Positions 35,515 through 46,659 of a stretch of DNA of 64,000 nt are shown piece after piece. Each line of letters opens with the position of its first letter. Positions within the stretch are counted from its first letter, which is position 1. The notes beneath the pieces were generated by a model. It was not told the origin of the DNA and did no database searches. It worked only from the letters and a program-made list of their open reading frames with translations. A program made the position numbers and the translations under genes. Origin of the DNA: Brachypodium distachyon (Eukaryota; Streptophyta; Magnoliopsida; Poales; Poaceae); contig NC_016132.3 of the NCBI RefSeq assembly GCF_000005505.3, positions 43,476,914 through 43,540,913 on the forward strand, read 5' to 3'.

Positions 35515-35850
35515 CCAGTAAAATGGCAGAGCTTTGTCTCCCAATCTGCTAATGAAACGGCTGAGGGCTGCCACTCTTCCTGTAAGCTGTTGTACTACAT
35601 GGATGTTTGTTGGTTCCTTCATTGTCACTATTGCTCTGATCTTGTCTGGATTTGCTTCGATTCCCCTTGTAGAAAGAAAATATCCCAGAAGCTGCCCAGC
35701 AGGTATTCCGAAAACGCATTTCGTTGGGTTAAGCTTGATCCGATACTTGTCAAGATTCTGGAATGTCTCTCGAATATCCTCTAATAGAATATCTTCAGTC
35801 TTTGTCTTGATAACGATATCATCGATGTAGACTTGAACATTTTTGTCAAG
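35515..35850 (-). pseudogene. Tat gypsy reverse transcriptase fragment
   Basis: The minus strand encodes VQVYIDDIVIKTKT (the YIDD form of the RT active site), then NPTKCVFGIPAGQLLGYFLS-like and KALPFYW, in slightly shifted frames. It stops matching upstream of about 35850, so the element is truncated at its 5' side. A 12-bp direct repeat (GCCATTTTACTG twice) lies next to the LTR insertion. This fragment continues into 34591-32287 on the other side of the LTR. Confidence 0.75.
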
Positions 35851-37108
35851 TTACGCCCCAAGACATACTTGCTTGCATAGTTTCTCTAGATAAATAAAGA
35901 TCGTTTTATTATTGGGCTCCGCACTATACGTGCATAGAACTTCGAAATACTGCAACGTCCATAAATTTTTTACAAACGAAACTAAAACATAAGATAGTTC
36001 ACACGGCATGGTTTCAAATAGCGGGCTATGCTAAATAGCGGTGTGATTTTAAAAAAGCTATGCCAGATAGCATATTTACAAAAAAGACATAAAAATACGG
36101 ATAATTTAAAGAAAACCATTATAATCAAGAAATTTGATGAACATATGTATGTTTCGAGGGCTACAGGAGGTGGGAACGTGTGTGTTTTAAGGTTGGAGTC
36201 CATAGACAGAGTGTCTTATTTGATTTTCGAGATTTTTTGGGCATAGAAAAACTACAAAATTGAGTCGATGGCTCCAATTTTTGGCTAGAGGTAGTGGCAG
36301 CACTAGGACGATCATGGCGACTGCCGTGGGTTCACCGTTGTGGCGAGTGGATTTGGTCGCTTTGTCCGTTTGTTCATAGTCCAGTGACGGTGAATTTTTT
36401 TGATCCGTTTTAACCGCCACTAGAGGGGATCACGGAAGGGGTTTTATGTAGTAGTGTTCGGACGAGGGGAGGTGGCCCTTTGTCCCCAGATCCGGGCCGT
36501 TTGAACCTGGGGGAGCACATCTTGCAGGGATGGTGCCTCCGACCGATGGACCTTAATCGGAGTTCATCCCGTCCATGGAGGGTGTCTACTGCGGTTCCTT
36601 CTCCGGCGGCTGTGCCGTTGGATGGCAACGAAGTTCGGCGGCAGGGTTTTCCGGCGGTGGCAGCTGCCCCGTATGTATCCTCCTTGTATTTATACGTTTG
36701 TATTCGCACTTGTACAGTTTTCCTCTCTGCATAAATACAGATAATGCGTATGCCGTGTGGTGTACGTTTTCACAAAAAAAGAAAAAGAAAAAAGAGGGGG
36801 ATTCATTAAAAAAAGAAGACTTGACGGGCGCGATAAGGTATGGCGGAGTTGCGGGCGTGCGCACGTGTGAGACCGAAGCCGAATCAGTTCGTTCACCAAC
36901 ACAAGTCTAAATCGAGCAGGACCAGGACTCGGACACGAGCCACAGCGAGCCTATGTGAAATAAATAGCAGCAAACCCCGGCTCCCCCTTCGATCCATCAA
37001 TCCCTCAGTTCGTACGTTCCGGCTGCAAAGGCAACAACCGCTTCAGGTTTGCATCAATCGATAGGGAAACCTGCCCCTGAGCATCTGGACCCAGGTCCCA
37101 GGACGACG
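35851..37108. other. intergenic DNA and 5' flank of Pelota
   Basis: No gene. About 36470-36800 resembles the 3' part of an old LINE or SINE, ending in an A-rich tract (36772-36800, CACAAAAAAAGAAAAAGAAA), but coding frames are not recognisable. The last 250 bases are the probable promoter and leader of the Pelota gene. Confidence 0.4.
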
Positions 37109-38242
37109 ATGAAGCTCGTCCAAAGCAACTTCGCCCGCGACGCGCCCGGCTACGCCAAGCTACTGCCGAAGGTGGACGACGACCTGTGGGACGCCTACAA
37201 CCTGATTCTTGCCGGCGACTCCGTTGAGGCGGTGACGTTCCGTAAGATCACCAGGTCCGGCGGCCGCGACGCGGAGCGCGTGAAGCTGACGCTGGAAATC
37301 GCCGTCGACTCCGTGGAGTACGACAAGGACGGCTCCGTCCTTCGCGTCCGCGGCAGGAACATCAGCAAGAACGAGCACATCCAAGTCGGCCAGTTCCACA
37401 CCCTGGAGCTGGAGCTGAAGCGGCCCTTCGTGCTCCGCAAGGAGCTCTGGGACTGGCCGGCGCTCGACACCATCAGGCAGTCCTGCGACGACACCGGTGC
37501 CAACGCCGACCTGGCGGTGCTTCTGATGCAAGAAGGGCTCGCCCAGCTCTTCCTCGTCGGGCGAAGCGTGGCGGCGAACCGGGCGCGCGTCGAGGCGCCC
37601 ATCCCCAGGAAGCACGGCTCCGCGGCCGTGTCCGCCTACGACGCCGCGCTGAAGGGCTTCTTCGAGCGCGTCCTGGAAGCCTTCCTGAGCCACGTCGACT
37701 TCCAGGTCGTTAGGTGCGTCGTGGTGGCGAGCCCCGGGTTCACCAAGGAGCAGTTCCACGGCTACATGCTCCTGGAGGCCGAGCGGCGGGGCCTGCGCGC
37801 CGTTCTGCAGAACAAGGCCCGGATCGTGCTGGCCCGTGCGCCCTCGGGCTATGCGCACAGCCTCCAGGAGGTCCTGGCCTGCCCCGGCGTCAAAGCGCTC
37901 GTCAAGGACACGCGGCTGGCGCAGGAGGCGCCCGCGCTGGAGGAGTTCTTTGCCATGGTCATAAAGGACTCCGACAGGGCTTGCTACGGGCCAAAACATG
38001 TCGACGTCGCGCACGAACGCCTGGCCATCCAGACCCTGCTGTTCACGGACACCATGTTTAGGAACAGAGAAGTCGCCGCCAGGCGCAAGTGCGTCGACTT
38101 GGCTGAAGCCGTGAAGAAGCAAGGCGGCACCGTGCGGGTGTTTTCGTCCATGCATGTCTCCGGCAATCAGCTGGAGCAGCTGACGGGGATAGCGGCCATC
38201 CTTCGCTTTCCCCTGCCGGAGTTGGACGACATTGAGATGTGA
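37109..38242 (+). CDS. PELO: Pelota (Dom34) ribosome-rescue factor, intronless
   Basis: A single uninterrupted 377-codon frame starting MKLVQSNF, the standard Pelota start. An upstream 20-codon extension has only a TTG and is not used. The three eRF1-like domains are complete: N-terminal Sm-fold part (~1-130, with [14 protein letters not shown]), central domain (~135-265, with [17 protein letters not shown] near residue 209) and C-terminal domain (to [14 protein letters not shown]). Pelota with Hbs1 splits stalled ribosomes in no-go and non-stop decay. As in all Pelota proteins, the GGQ peptide-release motif of eRF1 is absent. The absence of any intron and the high third-position GC suggest a retrocopy, though no poly(A) tail or target duplication is visible. 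Three decayed Pelota pieces lie within 5.3 kb downstream. Confidence 0.92.
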   Translation: MKLVQSNFARDAPGYAKLLPKVDDDLWDAYNLILAGDSVEAVTFRKITRSGGRDAERVKLTLEIAVDSVEYDKDGSVLRVRGRNISKNEHIQVGQFHTLELELKRPFVLRKELWDWPALDTIRQSCDDTGANADLAVLLMQEGLAQLFLVGRSVAANRARVEAPIPRKHGSAAVSAYDAALKGFFERVLEAFLSHVDFQVVRCVVVASPGFTKEQFHGYMLLEAERRGLRAVLQNKARIVLARAPSGYAHSLQEVLACPGVKALVKDTRLAQEAPALEEFFAMVIKDSDRACYGPKHVDVAHERLAIQTLLFTDTMFRNREVAARRKCVDLAEAVKKQGGTVRVFSSMHVSGNQLEQLTGIAAILRFPLPELDDIEM

Positions 38243-38286
38243 ATACGTCTCCAAGAGCCGCTCTTTTTTCTTTTTTCTTTTTCTCT

Positions 38287-38342
38287 GGATAGCGGCCATC
38301 CTTCGCTTTCCCCTGCCGGAGTTGGACGAGATTGGGATGTGA
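38287..38342 (+). pseudogene. Duplicate of the Pelota C-terminal codons
   Basis: Repeats the last ~17 codons of Pelota ([17 protein letters not shown] plus TGA) 45 bases after the real stop, with two changes (Asp to Glu, Glu to Gly). It is separated by a CT-rich tract. It has no start and is not translated on its own. Confidence 0.85.
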
Positions 38343-38411
38343 TATACTCCCGTATATTACTCTTATAGCAATGTAATTCTTTAATTAGCTTGTTTCGATC
38401 TTAACATTCTA

Positions 38412-38835
38412 GTGCTTGTGCGGCCGGGACGCAGAGCGCGTGAAGCTGCTGTTGGAGATCACCGTCTACTCCGCGGACTTGGAGGTCGTCAGGTGCGTCG
38501 TGGTCGCGAGCCCCAGGTTCACCAAGGAGCAGTTCCATGGCTACATGCTCCTTGAGGCCGAGCGTCGGAGCCTGCGCGCCCTTCTCCAGAACAAGGCCCG
38601 GATCATGCTGGCCCGCGCGACCTCGGGCTACACACACAGCCTCCAGGAGGTCCTGGCCTCCCCTGCCGTGATGGCGCTGGTCAAGGACACGAGGCTCGCG
38701 CAAGTGGCGCCCCCGCGCTGAAGGAGTCCTTTGCCATGATCACCAAGGACGCCGACAGGGCTCGCTACGGGCCAAAGCACGCCGAGGTCGCCCACGAACG
38801 CCTCGCCATGGATACCTTGTTGCTCACGGACAATA
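38412..38835 (+). pseudogene. Pelota fragment with internal deletion
   Basis: Begins at the [13 protein letters not shown] part of Pelota, jumps within SADLEVVRCVV over about 145 residues to the central domain, and continues through SRFTKEQF-like, ATSGYTHSLQEVL and VKDTRLAQ. An extra C near 38714 shifts the frame; the following ALKESFAMI and RARYGPKHAEVAHERL are in another frame. Homology ends near 38835. The lost segment starts and ends at GTCGACT-like sequence, suggesting deletion at a short direct repeat. Confidence 0.85.
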
Positions 38836-38935
38836 GTCATAACGTATCCTATTCCATATAGTATTTGGACGATGGATACTAAAAAATTCCAATGACCCCG
38901 ACGATGTGGGCAATTTTTTTACAAACTCGTAAAGG

Positions 38936-40835
38936 TTTTAGACAGGTGATCCTCTGTCCCCGATCCTGTTTAATATTATTGCAGATATGCTGGCCATCCT
39001 AATTGCTCGTGCCAAGGAGGATGGCCAAGTTGGAGGACTGGTTTCTCGTCTCATTGAGGGTGGTGTCCCTATTCTTCGATATGCGGATGACACGATTATT
39101 TTCATGGAACACGACTTAGCAAAAGCCGTTAATATGAAATTAGTCCTTTGTATCTTTGAACAGCTCTCTGGCCTTAAAATCAATTTGCATAAAAGTGAGA
39201 TTTTTTGTTTTGGTAACGCCAAAGACGAGGAGCTTAGCTACAAGCGTATCTTTGGATGTGAATCTGGATCTCTCCCGTTTTGGTATCCGGGAATTCCAAT
39301 TTATTTTCGCCCTCTCTTTAATAAGGAATAGAAATCGGTGGAGGATCGTTTTGAGAAAAAATCGGGTTGTTGGAAAGGTAAGTTGGTGTCCTACGGTGAC
39401 CGCCTTACTCTCATTAATTCGGTGCTGACTTTCATGCCCATGTTTATGTTATCTTTTCTTGAAATTCCCGTTGGAGTTTGTAAAAGATTAGATTTTTACC
39501 GATCTCGTTTCTTTTGGCAATCGGACGAGCATAAACGCAAGTACAGATTGACCAAATGGAATATTATTTGCCGCCCCAAAGATCAAGACGGCCTGGGCAT
39601 CGAGCTCCTGGAAGTTAAAAATAGATGCCTCCTTAGCAAATGGCTGTTTAAGCTTCTTAATGAGGATGGGATGTGGCAAGAGATGCTACGGAACAAATAC
39701 CTCCAGAACAGTACCCTCTCTCAAATAATAGCCAAACCGACTGACTCGCGGTTTTGGAAAGGCCTTATGCATGTTAAAGATGGTTTTTTTAGTCGTGGGT
39801 GCTTCATCCTAGGGGATGGTACCGGAATTCGTTTCTGGAAAGACACATGGCTCGGCACTTCGCCACTCTCCTACCAATATCCATCCCTGTACCGCATAGT
39901 ATAGCATAAAAACGTTTCTGTTGTCGCGGTCTTCCAGACGATTCCTCTAAATATTCATTTTAGACGGAACCTCACTAGGAATAAATGGATAAGATGGCTT
40001 CACTTGGTTCAGCAGCTGATGGAGGTTAATTTTACGACCGAGCCCGACAGATTTGTTGGGAGTCTGACTTCCTCGGGTGTCTTCTCTGTCAAGTCTATGT
40101 ACGCGGACTTTATGGATGGACAAACGGTATTTCAGCGGAAATATATTTGGAAGCTAAAGATTCCCTGTAAAGTCAAAAAATTTATGCGGTTTCTGGATCG
40201 ACAGGTTATTTTAACTAAGGACAATCTTGCAAAATGGAATTGGGATGGGAGCTTAAAATGTTGTTTTCTGTGATGCCGATGAGAGCATTCAACATCTTTT
40301 TCTCTCCTGCCCTCTTGCCCGTATTATTTGGCGCATCATTTTTATTACATTTAATCTTCCACCCCCGACGTCAATTACTAATTTGTTTGGCAACTGGCTT
40401 AATGGGCTAGAGAAAAAACTTAAAGCTCATATACGGATGGGAGTTTTGGCTTTCTGTTGGGCTATCTGGAATTGCAGAAACGGTGCGGTTTTTAATCGAT
40501 GCTGAGTTCCCCATTTTTTGTAGCTCATCTTCAAAACTACGCACTGGATCAGTCTTTGGACTTTCCTGCTTCCTGCACACCTGCAGGGGCATATGGATTT
40601 TGGATGCAACCAGTTGGAGATGGTCTCTCGGGATATCTTCAACCGGGTTGGCTGGCGGTGTACTAGACACCTCCATTTTTAGTCGTCATGTTTGATGTTT
40701 TTTGCTGGCTCATTTTTGTTTCCACGATCGCTTGTCGGTGACTTGTAAGACCTACTTTTTATCTTTGCAATAAAAATGGCTGTGTGCATCGATTCGATGC
40801 AGAGGCCGGGGGTTCCACCCCTTTTCGAAAAAAAA
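38936..40835 (+). mobile_element. 5'-truncated L1-type LINE
   Basis: Begins inside the RT domain at RQGDPLSPILFNIIADML and keeps the active site YADD (39080-39091) and the zf-RVT-like region (WLGTSPLS, GVFSVKSMY, IWKLKIPCKVKKF). The C-terminal WAIWNCRNGAVFNR follows at about 40465. Stops at about 39329 and 39902 and several frame shifts break it. It ends with the family tail GTGTGCATCGATTCGATGCA, GAGGCCGGGGGTT and a short A tract at 40826-40835. The 5' truncation is typical of target-primed insertion. Confidence 0.85.
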
Positions 40836-40975
40836 CGTGGTGGGGAATTTGGAAGGAAAGGAACCACAGAATTTTTCGTGGGAAGGTTATGACGGCCCTT
40901 GAGGTGGCTTTTTTGATTTGGGAGGACATTCAGAGTAGGGCCCGGGCATGCTCAGTTGACCCAGGAGATTAGGCT
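40836..40975 (+). pseudogene. Second LINE C-terminal fragment
   Basis: Directly after the A tract a frame reads TWWGIWKERNHRIFRGKVMT then AFLIWEDIQSRARA and a stop. This is the WxIWxxRNxxxF ending of plant LINE polyproteins, but it comes from a copy different from the LINE that ends at 40835, so one LINE probably inserted into or beside another. Confidence 0.65.
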
Positions 40976-41007
40976 GACTTTGATTTGGCCTTTTTTTCTT
41001 CCCCCCC

Positions 41008-41165
41008 TGACGAGGGGCTACCTCGGCATACCCACACTAAGGGCTTTCGAGTAGGGAGAGCACGGGTGTGTTTTGGCGATTCCGTCGGCTAACAAGGACA
41101 TAGGGGGCACGATTTACCCAGGTTCAAGGTCCTCAGAAGGTAATACCCCAACGTCCTTACGGGAA
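41008..41165 (-). repeat. LTR end fragment, related to the Tat LTR
   Basis: Starts TGACGAGGGGCTACCTCGGC like the LTR end at 24597. On the minus strand it contains ACGTTGGGGTATTACC and GAACCTGGGTAAATCG. Only the R-U5 part remains and no internal element follows. Confidence 0.7.
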
Positions 41166-41491
41166 GAAAAGTTCGAATGGCCAATGTTAGATATAGACGG
41201 AGCACCGGAGATATGACGGATGCGTGGATACATCGAGATGGCCAGATGCACATGATACGACGTCATTCTTTACTTTCTAGATATGAAAAGAAGTTAAACA
41301 ATGTCTAAAAATGGTAGCAAATGTTTATCGCTTCACTTGATAAGGGAATTGCTACGCTAAGCTATAACCCAAAGAAATCTTTAAAATATAAACAAGCAAC
41401 AATCTTATTGTTCAACTAAATAGCAAACAATATATAGTGATTTATATCGAAAATAGTTGGTCCATCTTGTGTAATTAACCATGTGATCCCT

Positions 41492-41900
41492 CACTACCCA
41501 AACTGACAAATTCCTGACGGCCCCGAACCGTCAAGAAACAGTGAAAAACCGTCAGGATAACCTACTACTGACGGTCACCGTCAGTAGATAGGCCGTCAGA
41601 AACAGACCATCAGGAAAGACCGACAGTCTTGATGGTTTCCGCCATGGAAAGACATTCCTGACGGCGATTCCTGACGAATGTCATCATCCACGAAAGAGTT
41701 CGATGGTGACGGTCAAGCCGCCAGGAACAACCGTCACAAATGTTCGAAAGGTTCCTGACACTACTACCTTCACCGTCAGGAATGTCGACCATCGCGAAAG
41801 ACTTCCCTGACATGTCAGGAAAAAATCTAAGTTGTCACGAATATATCTTTTCGGTCGTCTGCAGTCTTTCCTACAGTTAAATGTACCGTTAGGAATATTC
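41492..41900. mobile_element. CACTA-like terminus with CCGTCAGG subterminal repeats
   Basis: CACTACCCAAACTGAC at 41492 is followed by about a dozen copies of CCTGACGG/CCGTCAGG in both orientations up to about 41800. Clustered short repeats in both orientations beside a CACTA end are typical of En/Spm superfamily termini, where the transposition protein binds. The opposite end was not found, so this is a partial or truncated copy. Confidence 0.5.
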
Positions 41901-42169
41901 GGTTGCAGTCAGCAGGTATAATTCAGCATAATTTACAAATACAAAATGCCTATATACAACCACATACAGAGATATACATATACACATATATAAATGCTCA
42001 ATATGGCCATCAAAACAAATTGATGGCAAGTTGAATTCTAAAAAAAAACAAACTAGGCCTGCGGGAGGGGGACACCCCCGAGCACCGTTGCAAGAAGAAG
42101 ACCTTCTACACATAGGCCTAGGAAATCCACGAACCTCATGCCCCAGCCATACATAGTGGCACCGCAATT

Positions 42170-42345
42170 CACGTGGGAACAAAACCAGCCTTAAACCTGT
42201 GCGTTGGCGTGGGAGAGAGGAGGGGATTTTTTAAACCCTTGGCCTGCAATTCGCTCCAAGCGGGAGTCGAACCCAAGACCAAAAGAGCGCTACTAGAACC
42301 TATAGCCATTACATTAGAGACTTGTTCGCATGGCAAGTTGCATTC
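42170..42345 (-). repeat. Possible tRNA-derived SINE
   Basis: The minus strand has a B-box-like GGTTCGACTCCC preceded at about 40 bases by an A-box-like TGGCTATAGG, then GGAGCGAATTGCAGG and a TTTAAAAAATCCCC stretch. This looks like a pol III promoter head of a SINE. No true tRNA cloverleaf can be folded around it. Confidence 0.3.
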
Positions 42346-42610
42346 TTGCATGTGCAAAAAATATATATTTAGTAATTAGACTTCAGTAAGTATATGTGAA
42401 CAAATTGATGATGTGTCATGGTTGCATATATGGAAAATTACTTAGTTGTGATGGCCTGATGGTAAGTTGCATCCATGCATGTGCAATAGATCACCACTAA
42501 GTAGATGTGAACAAGTTGATGACACGAAGATGTGGCATAGTTGCATGTGTAGAAAATATTTAGTAAGAATGATTTGCATAAGTCTATGGAATATAAAAGT
42601 CTCCGGTGAA
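42332..42610 (+). repeat. Two-copy direct repeat, ~139 bp period
   Basis: GGCAAGTTGCATTCTTGCAT at 42332 recurs as GGTAAGTTGCATCCATGCAT at 42471. Each is followed by a TATGTGAACAA.TTGATGA-like part and a GTTGCATAT.T-like part. Confidence 0.6.
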
Positions 42611-42891
42611 CACGGAATAGCAGTATCACACTAACACGTGGGAGAGGACTCGGTGGACCCTCACAAAACCCCAGAAATGTGATGATGACGGGCATCAAAG
42701 CAAAATCTTAACAGACCCTGCTCTTCATGCACGACACATTGCATTTTAATTTGCATGTGAGTCCATAATAACTGGTACTAGCACATATTACATTTCATAC
42801 CTTGTGAATCTCTTTACATGGATAATTCTTCAATGCCTACCGAACAAATTTAAATGAAAGACATGATGTTCCCACATAAGCTCTTTCTTAA

Positions 42892-43159
42892 TTTTGATCG
42901 ATGTGCTAGAGTTCGCAAAATGAATGACTATCATTACCCAAGAAAGGTTGACCACGCTTCTAAAATGACAACCTCTGGCTCTTATTTAATTTGAGGAACT
43001 TGCTTGACAACATGACTACTACATGCATTTTGATTGATGTGCTAGAGTTCGCAAAATGAATGAGTATTAGTACGTCCAAGAAAGGTTGATCAAACGCTTC
43101 TAAAATGACAAGCACTAGCTCTTTATATGCTTTCAGGAACTTGTTGCACAACATGACTT
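42892..43159 (+). repeat. Two-copy tandem duplication, ~136 bp period
   Basis: Units at about 42892 and 43028 share GATGTGCTAGAGTTCGCAAA, AAGAAAGGTTGA, CGCTTCTAAAATGACAA and ACAACATGACT. No coding content. The decayed Pelota piece follows directly. Confidence 0.75.
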
Positions 43160-43231
43160 ACTACAATCTGGAGAGGGATATTTCTTCTATGCAATTGTCC
43201 CGTGCGATCTTTGATTTGTTTAGTTGAGATC

Positions 43232-43492
43232 TCTGAGATATTGGAGGAAAACAATGGAACTCTACTGCCGGAGGTGGACCACGACCCGTGGGATTCCTAT
43301 GCAACCTCAACACGGCCGGCGACACTGTCGAGGCCGTCACACGCTCCGAAAGATCGTGAGGTTCGGCAGCCACTACGAAGCTGCTGCTGGAGATCACCGT
43401 CGACTCAGTGGATTACGACAAGCACGGCTCCCCCCTGCACGGCGGCCATACTTCGCTTTCCCCTACCGGAGTCGGACGACATCGAAATGTGA
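43232..43492 (+). pseudogene. Third decayed Pelota piece
   Basis: In broken frames it reads LLPEVDHDPWDSY, a GDTVEAVT-like part, KLLLEITVDSVDYDKHGSP, then jumps to [16 protein letters not shown] and a stop. The N-terminal ~70 codons are thus joined to the last ~17, with about 290 codons missing. The tail GTGATAT after the stop matches the repeat at 38342, so the two pieces probably share an ancestor. Confidence 0.8.
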
Positions 43493-43509
43493 TATGTATT
43501 ACTTAGCTT

Positions 43510-44552
43510 AGCTTAGGTCTCGATGAGCTGCTCCAACTTTTCATATAATTTTTTCGCCGGTGAACTGTATTAGAACTCGGTATCATGCAAAATCGGATTA
43601 TCTAAAAGATATCTTGAATATTTACTTTGATATAATGTAGTCCTTTGATCCTTTCGCTTAGAAAAGGAGGCGTCAAGAAATGATACTCAGGCAGTATATG
43701 AACTATTTTATCAATCCTTTTCAAGTTGATACTCAGGTACTCGGTTGATCAAAAAACAGAAAACACGTTAACGAACCAACTATCTTCCCAAATCCTAGCT
43801 AACGACTGTAACCATAATCCTCCCAAATCCTAGCTAATTGTAACCATAATCCTGCCGCCTGCACCAACATCCCTTTGTCTCTGGCAAGGTCGGGATGATA
43901 TGGTCTTCCACTTTGTCGACCGATCACCATCGGTTTTCCTGTTAGCTGCATTACCGCGCTACCTAGTTCTGTCTCGTGTACCCCACGCGCCCCTCCCTAG
44001 TCCCTACGGACCTCAAACCTAATCCATCTCCACCTACTTAGTGATCTGTACGAAAAATCATCTAAACGGTAGCTAGCAAAATTATAAAAACAAATATTGC
44101 GTGATAAGTCAGTCCGGCCTAAACTACAGGACTATACATGAAAAATACAAAAGCAACATGAAAAAGATTTGAAAAAATAGTTCATGAACCGAAGACTTGG
44201 ATGTTGAATGGGGGGAATAAGGCAGCGCACGGCTTTAGCTCAATTATGTACCCACAATGAAGTTTAAGAAATGGGAAATAAAATTACGGTTTTGCTATTT
44301 CTAAGTTGCCTGTTAAAATTATGCACGCCATATATGCAAACTTGAACCAGACCAACCATGATATTTGTGTACATTAAGACTACTGCTTATACCTTATTTA
44401 AATCAGGATCCTGGTTTTCAAATTAAATGGGTTATATACTTTTATACATGCAGGCAACTAGTTACACTTTCTTTCTGTGAGAACTCCTTTTGTGAGAACT
44501 AGTTTCTCTTTTATTTCTAGAAGAAGAACAAAAAAAATCTTATACATACATC
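43510..44552. other. intergenic DNA, no gene seen
   Basis: AT-rich, with only short open frames and no transposon end recognised. The right end is the 3' flank of the minus-strand membrane protein gene. Confidence 0.5.
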
Positions 44553-45191
44553 TCACTTCTTAAGTCCGTCCTTTTTTATTCTTTTCCCAAACGTGTCGCC
44601 GTCCAGCTGTTCGGGTGTCAAGCCGTGGGACGCGGCCTTGTCGTCGAGATCCGGATCCTCCGTCCCTGCTGCCATCATGCCAGACCCGTCCCAGTCGTTG
44701 GCAGGCCCGCTCTTGAGCGCCATCAGCCTCCCTTTCTTCAGCACCACGACGCCCACCTCTGCATTGCCTAGAAGCAAGAAAAAAAAATGATATGAGCATC
44801 ATGCAAAAGGAAACTAAACTACTAAAGGGATTTCATGCATCCAGGGAACAACGATTAAATCAATCAAGGGCATATGGGCATTAAGGCTGTAGGAGTCTGT
44901 ACCGGTGGGGGGAAGGGGGGTGGTGGAGAGGGACCAGAGCAGGAGGGCGCAGAGGAGGACGACAACGGGGACGAGGTGGACGAGGGGGTGGGTGAGGTTG
45001 CCGCGGGAGGCGTCCAGCGCCTCCTTCTTGGCCGCGTCCGACAGCGGGTCATACGTCGGCAGCTGGTCCACGCCCATCGCCGCCGCATTGTTGCTGTTCC
45101 CGCCCGGCCCGCCGGCCACCGAAGCCGCCGCAGATGACACCGTCGTCGCCGAAGAGGACGACTGGAGGTAGTAGCTTGACGACCGGTGCAT
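44553..45191 (-). CDS. Single-pass membrane protein of unknown function
   Basis: Two exons, 45191-44903 and 44767-44553, with a 135-bp GT-AG intron (GTACAG...TTCTAG), give 167 residues. The N-terminus is Ser/Ala/Gly-rich (MHRSSSYYLQSSSSATTVSS). A cytosolic-looking segment TYDPLSDAAKKEALDASR follows, then one strong membrane helix (LVHLVPVVVLLCALLLWSLS, ~68-87). The exon junction makes PPTGNAEVGVVVLKKGRL, and the C-terminus is charged (DLDDKAASHGLTPEQLDGDT, ending KKDGLKK). I do not recognise a named family. The clean splice, balanced codons and helix argue for a real gene. No signal peptide is evident, so a tail or type II anchor is likely. Confidence 0.75.
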
Positions 45192-45974
45192 CTTGAATTC
45201 TCGATCTCGATCTCCCGCTGCGTGCTGGCCGGCCGGCCGGCCTCTCCTCCTCGATCGCTAGTACTTACGCGTGCCCCCTACTGGCGTCCTGCTGTCCTGC
45301 AGCCGTGTGTCTCTCGTCCTGTTGGCTGTGGTCTTGTGGAGACGGGAGATCGTCGAAGCGTCGTTAGTTGTGCTCGGTGCATGCAGACTGAGGTTTCTTG
45401 ATCGGCAGCGCATGATTCTAGCCCGCGTCTCGCGCTGCGGCTGCGATATAACTTCGCATCTAGTAATTCTTCCCCCTTTTATTTTAGGGTTTTTTATTTC
45501 CATGCCTCTCCTTCCTTAGCTGCACTGAAAAATACCCGAGGCCAAAAACAATACTCGCTTCTACGCTTGTTCGTTTGCTGCTTCCTCGCAAATGCCATCA
45601 CGGAGCACCCGCTAACGGTCAAACCCTTTTGACCGTTTGGTTCTGACGGATGGGCCGTGGGAGAGCGCTGACAGGTGGGGCCGGAGCCACGTTTCTGTCG
45701 TGTGGGGTTGCGAGGAGACAGTGCAAGCGGGCAGGGCTTAACGGGTCTGGTTACCTTACATGCGGGCCAAGGCGTGGTTGACAGGTGGGGGCAGTTGACT
45801 TAACTTACATGTGGGGCGACGCCACGAATGACAGGTGGATTCGTCGCTTATCTCTCTTATCCTTTTGACTTGCGGGAGGCGTGTGCAACTCTCTCTGCCA
45901 ATATATATCCGTGCGATCATTCCGGCCTTTGCATCTTAACCTTCTTCTCTGGTAGCTATCAAAGATCCATCGAT
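45192..45974. other. 5' flank between divergent genes
   Basis: It holds the probable leader of the minus-strand membrane protein gene and the promoter side of a weak + strand frame. CCAATATATATCC near 45897 is TATA-like. Several GACAGGTGG/GTGGGGC motifs recur between 45670 and 45840 without a clear period. Confidence 0.4.
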
Positions 45975-46223
45975 ATGGGGCGGTGGTCTGGGGACTGCTT
46001 CCAGTGCTCCTCCATTGAAGCGCTCAATAGGGAGCTCGACGGAGAAAGTCCGTACCGATGGACGGAATTATTCACCTCATCGGACGAAGATGAAGTCCAT
46101 AGTAGGCGGCGCTGCACTGGTCGCTGTCGTGGACACCGCCGGTCTCCACCACGCCGTCGAACTCTGACGCCGCCTCCGCAGGCCCGAATGGTCATCGTCT
46201 CACGTCAAGCGAGGCGGCTGTAA
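45975..46223 (+). CDS. Hypothetical basic small protein
   Basis: The frame from the ATG at 45975 reads MGRWSGDCFQCSSIEALNRE, then an acidic SSDEDE patch and an Arg-rich tail (RRRCTGRCRGHRRSPPRRR); 82 residues. A TATA-like AATATATATC lies about 75 bases upstream. No family is recognised, and it lies beside transposon remains, so it may be a fragment of a transposon-associated gene. The open frame continues upstream to 45828. Confidence 0.3.
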   Translation: MGRWSGDCFQCSSIEALNRELDGESPYRWTELFTSSDEDEVHSRRRCTGRCRGHRRSPPRRRTLTPPPQARMVIVSRQARRL

Positions 46224-46509
46224 AAGGCAGGCCGTGTCTCTAGTGCCGGCCCAGCATCCTCCTCCGCCGATGCGACGTCAACCGGCACGACAGCCACCGC
46301 CTCCTCCGCTGCCGGTGCCTCCTCTATCTCTATCTGCAACTCCTACGGCACCACCGCCGTCGCCACCGCCGCCTCCGCCCGGCCGCGCCGCCGACAGTAC
46401 AAGTCTCCGTCGAAGATCTCCGAGCGTTGATCGGTACACTAGAGAAATGTACCAAGGCCTTGGAGAAGATGACAGGGAGCGTGGACAAATAATTGTCTTT
46501 AGAGTTGTA

Positions 46510-46635
46510 CTCCCTCCTTCCCAGTTTAAGTGTCATTTTAGGTTTTAATTTTTTCCCAAAAAGATTGTCGTGTTTGCACTGGTCTCCTCGCTCTCTAGTA
46601 TGCATTAATTCTGAATCAAACAATTAAGGGGGGAG
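46510..46635. mobile_element. Possible Stowaway-like MITE
   Basis: Flanked by TA on both sides, with CTCCCTCCTTCCCAGTTTAA on the left and AATTAAGGGGGGAG on the right. The inner part does not fold as well as the other copies. Confidence 0.4.
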
Positions 46636-46659
46636 TATTATATATATACAAGGTACTCA

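Noticed and set aside
37160..38299. 379-codon minus-strand open frame
   Set aside because: Antisense shadow of the GC-rich Pelota gene; no domain.
42230..42310. tRNA gene
   Set aside because: Only B-box and weak A-box motifs; no acceptor or anticodon stem can be formed.
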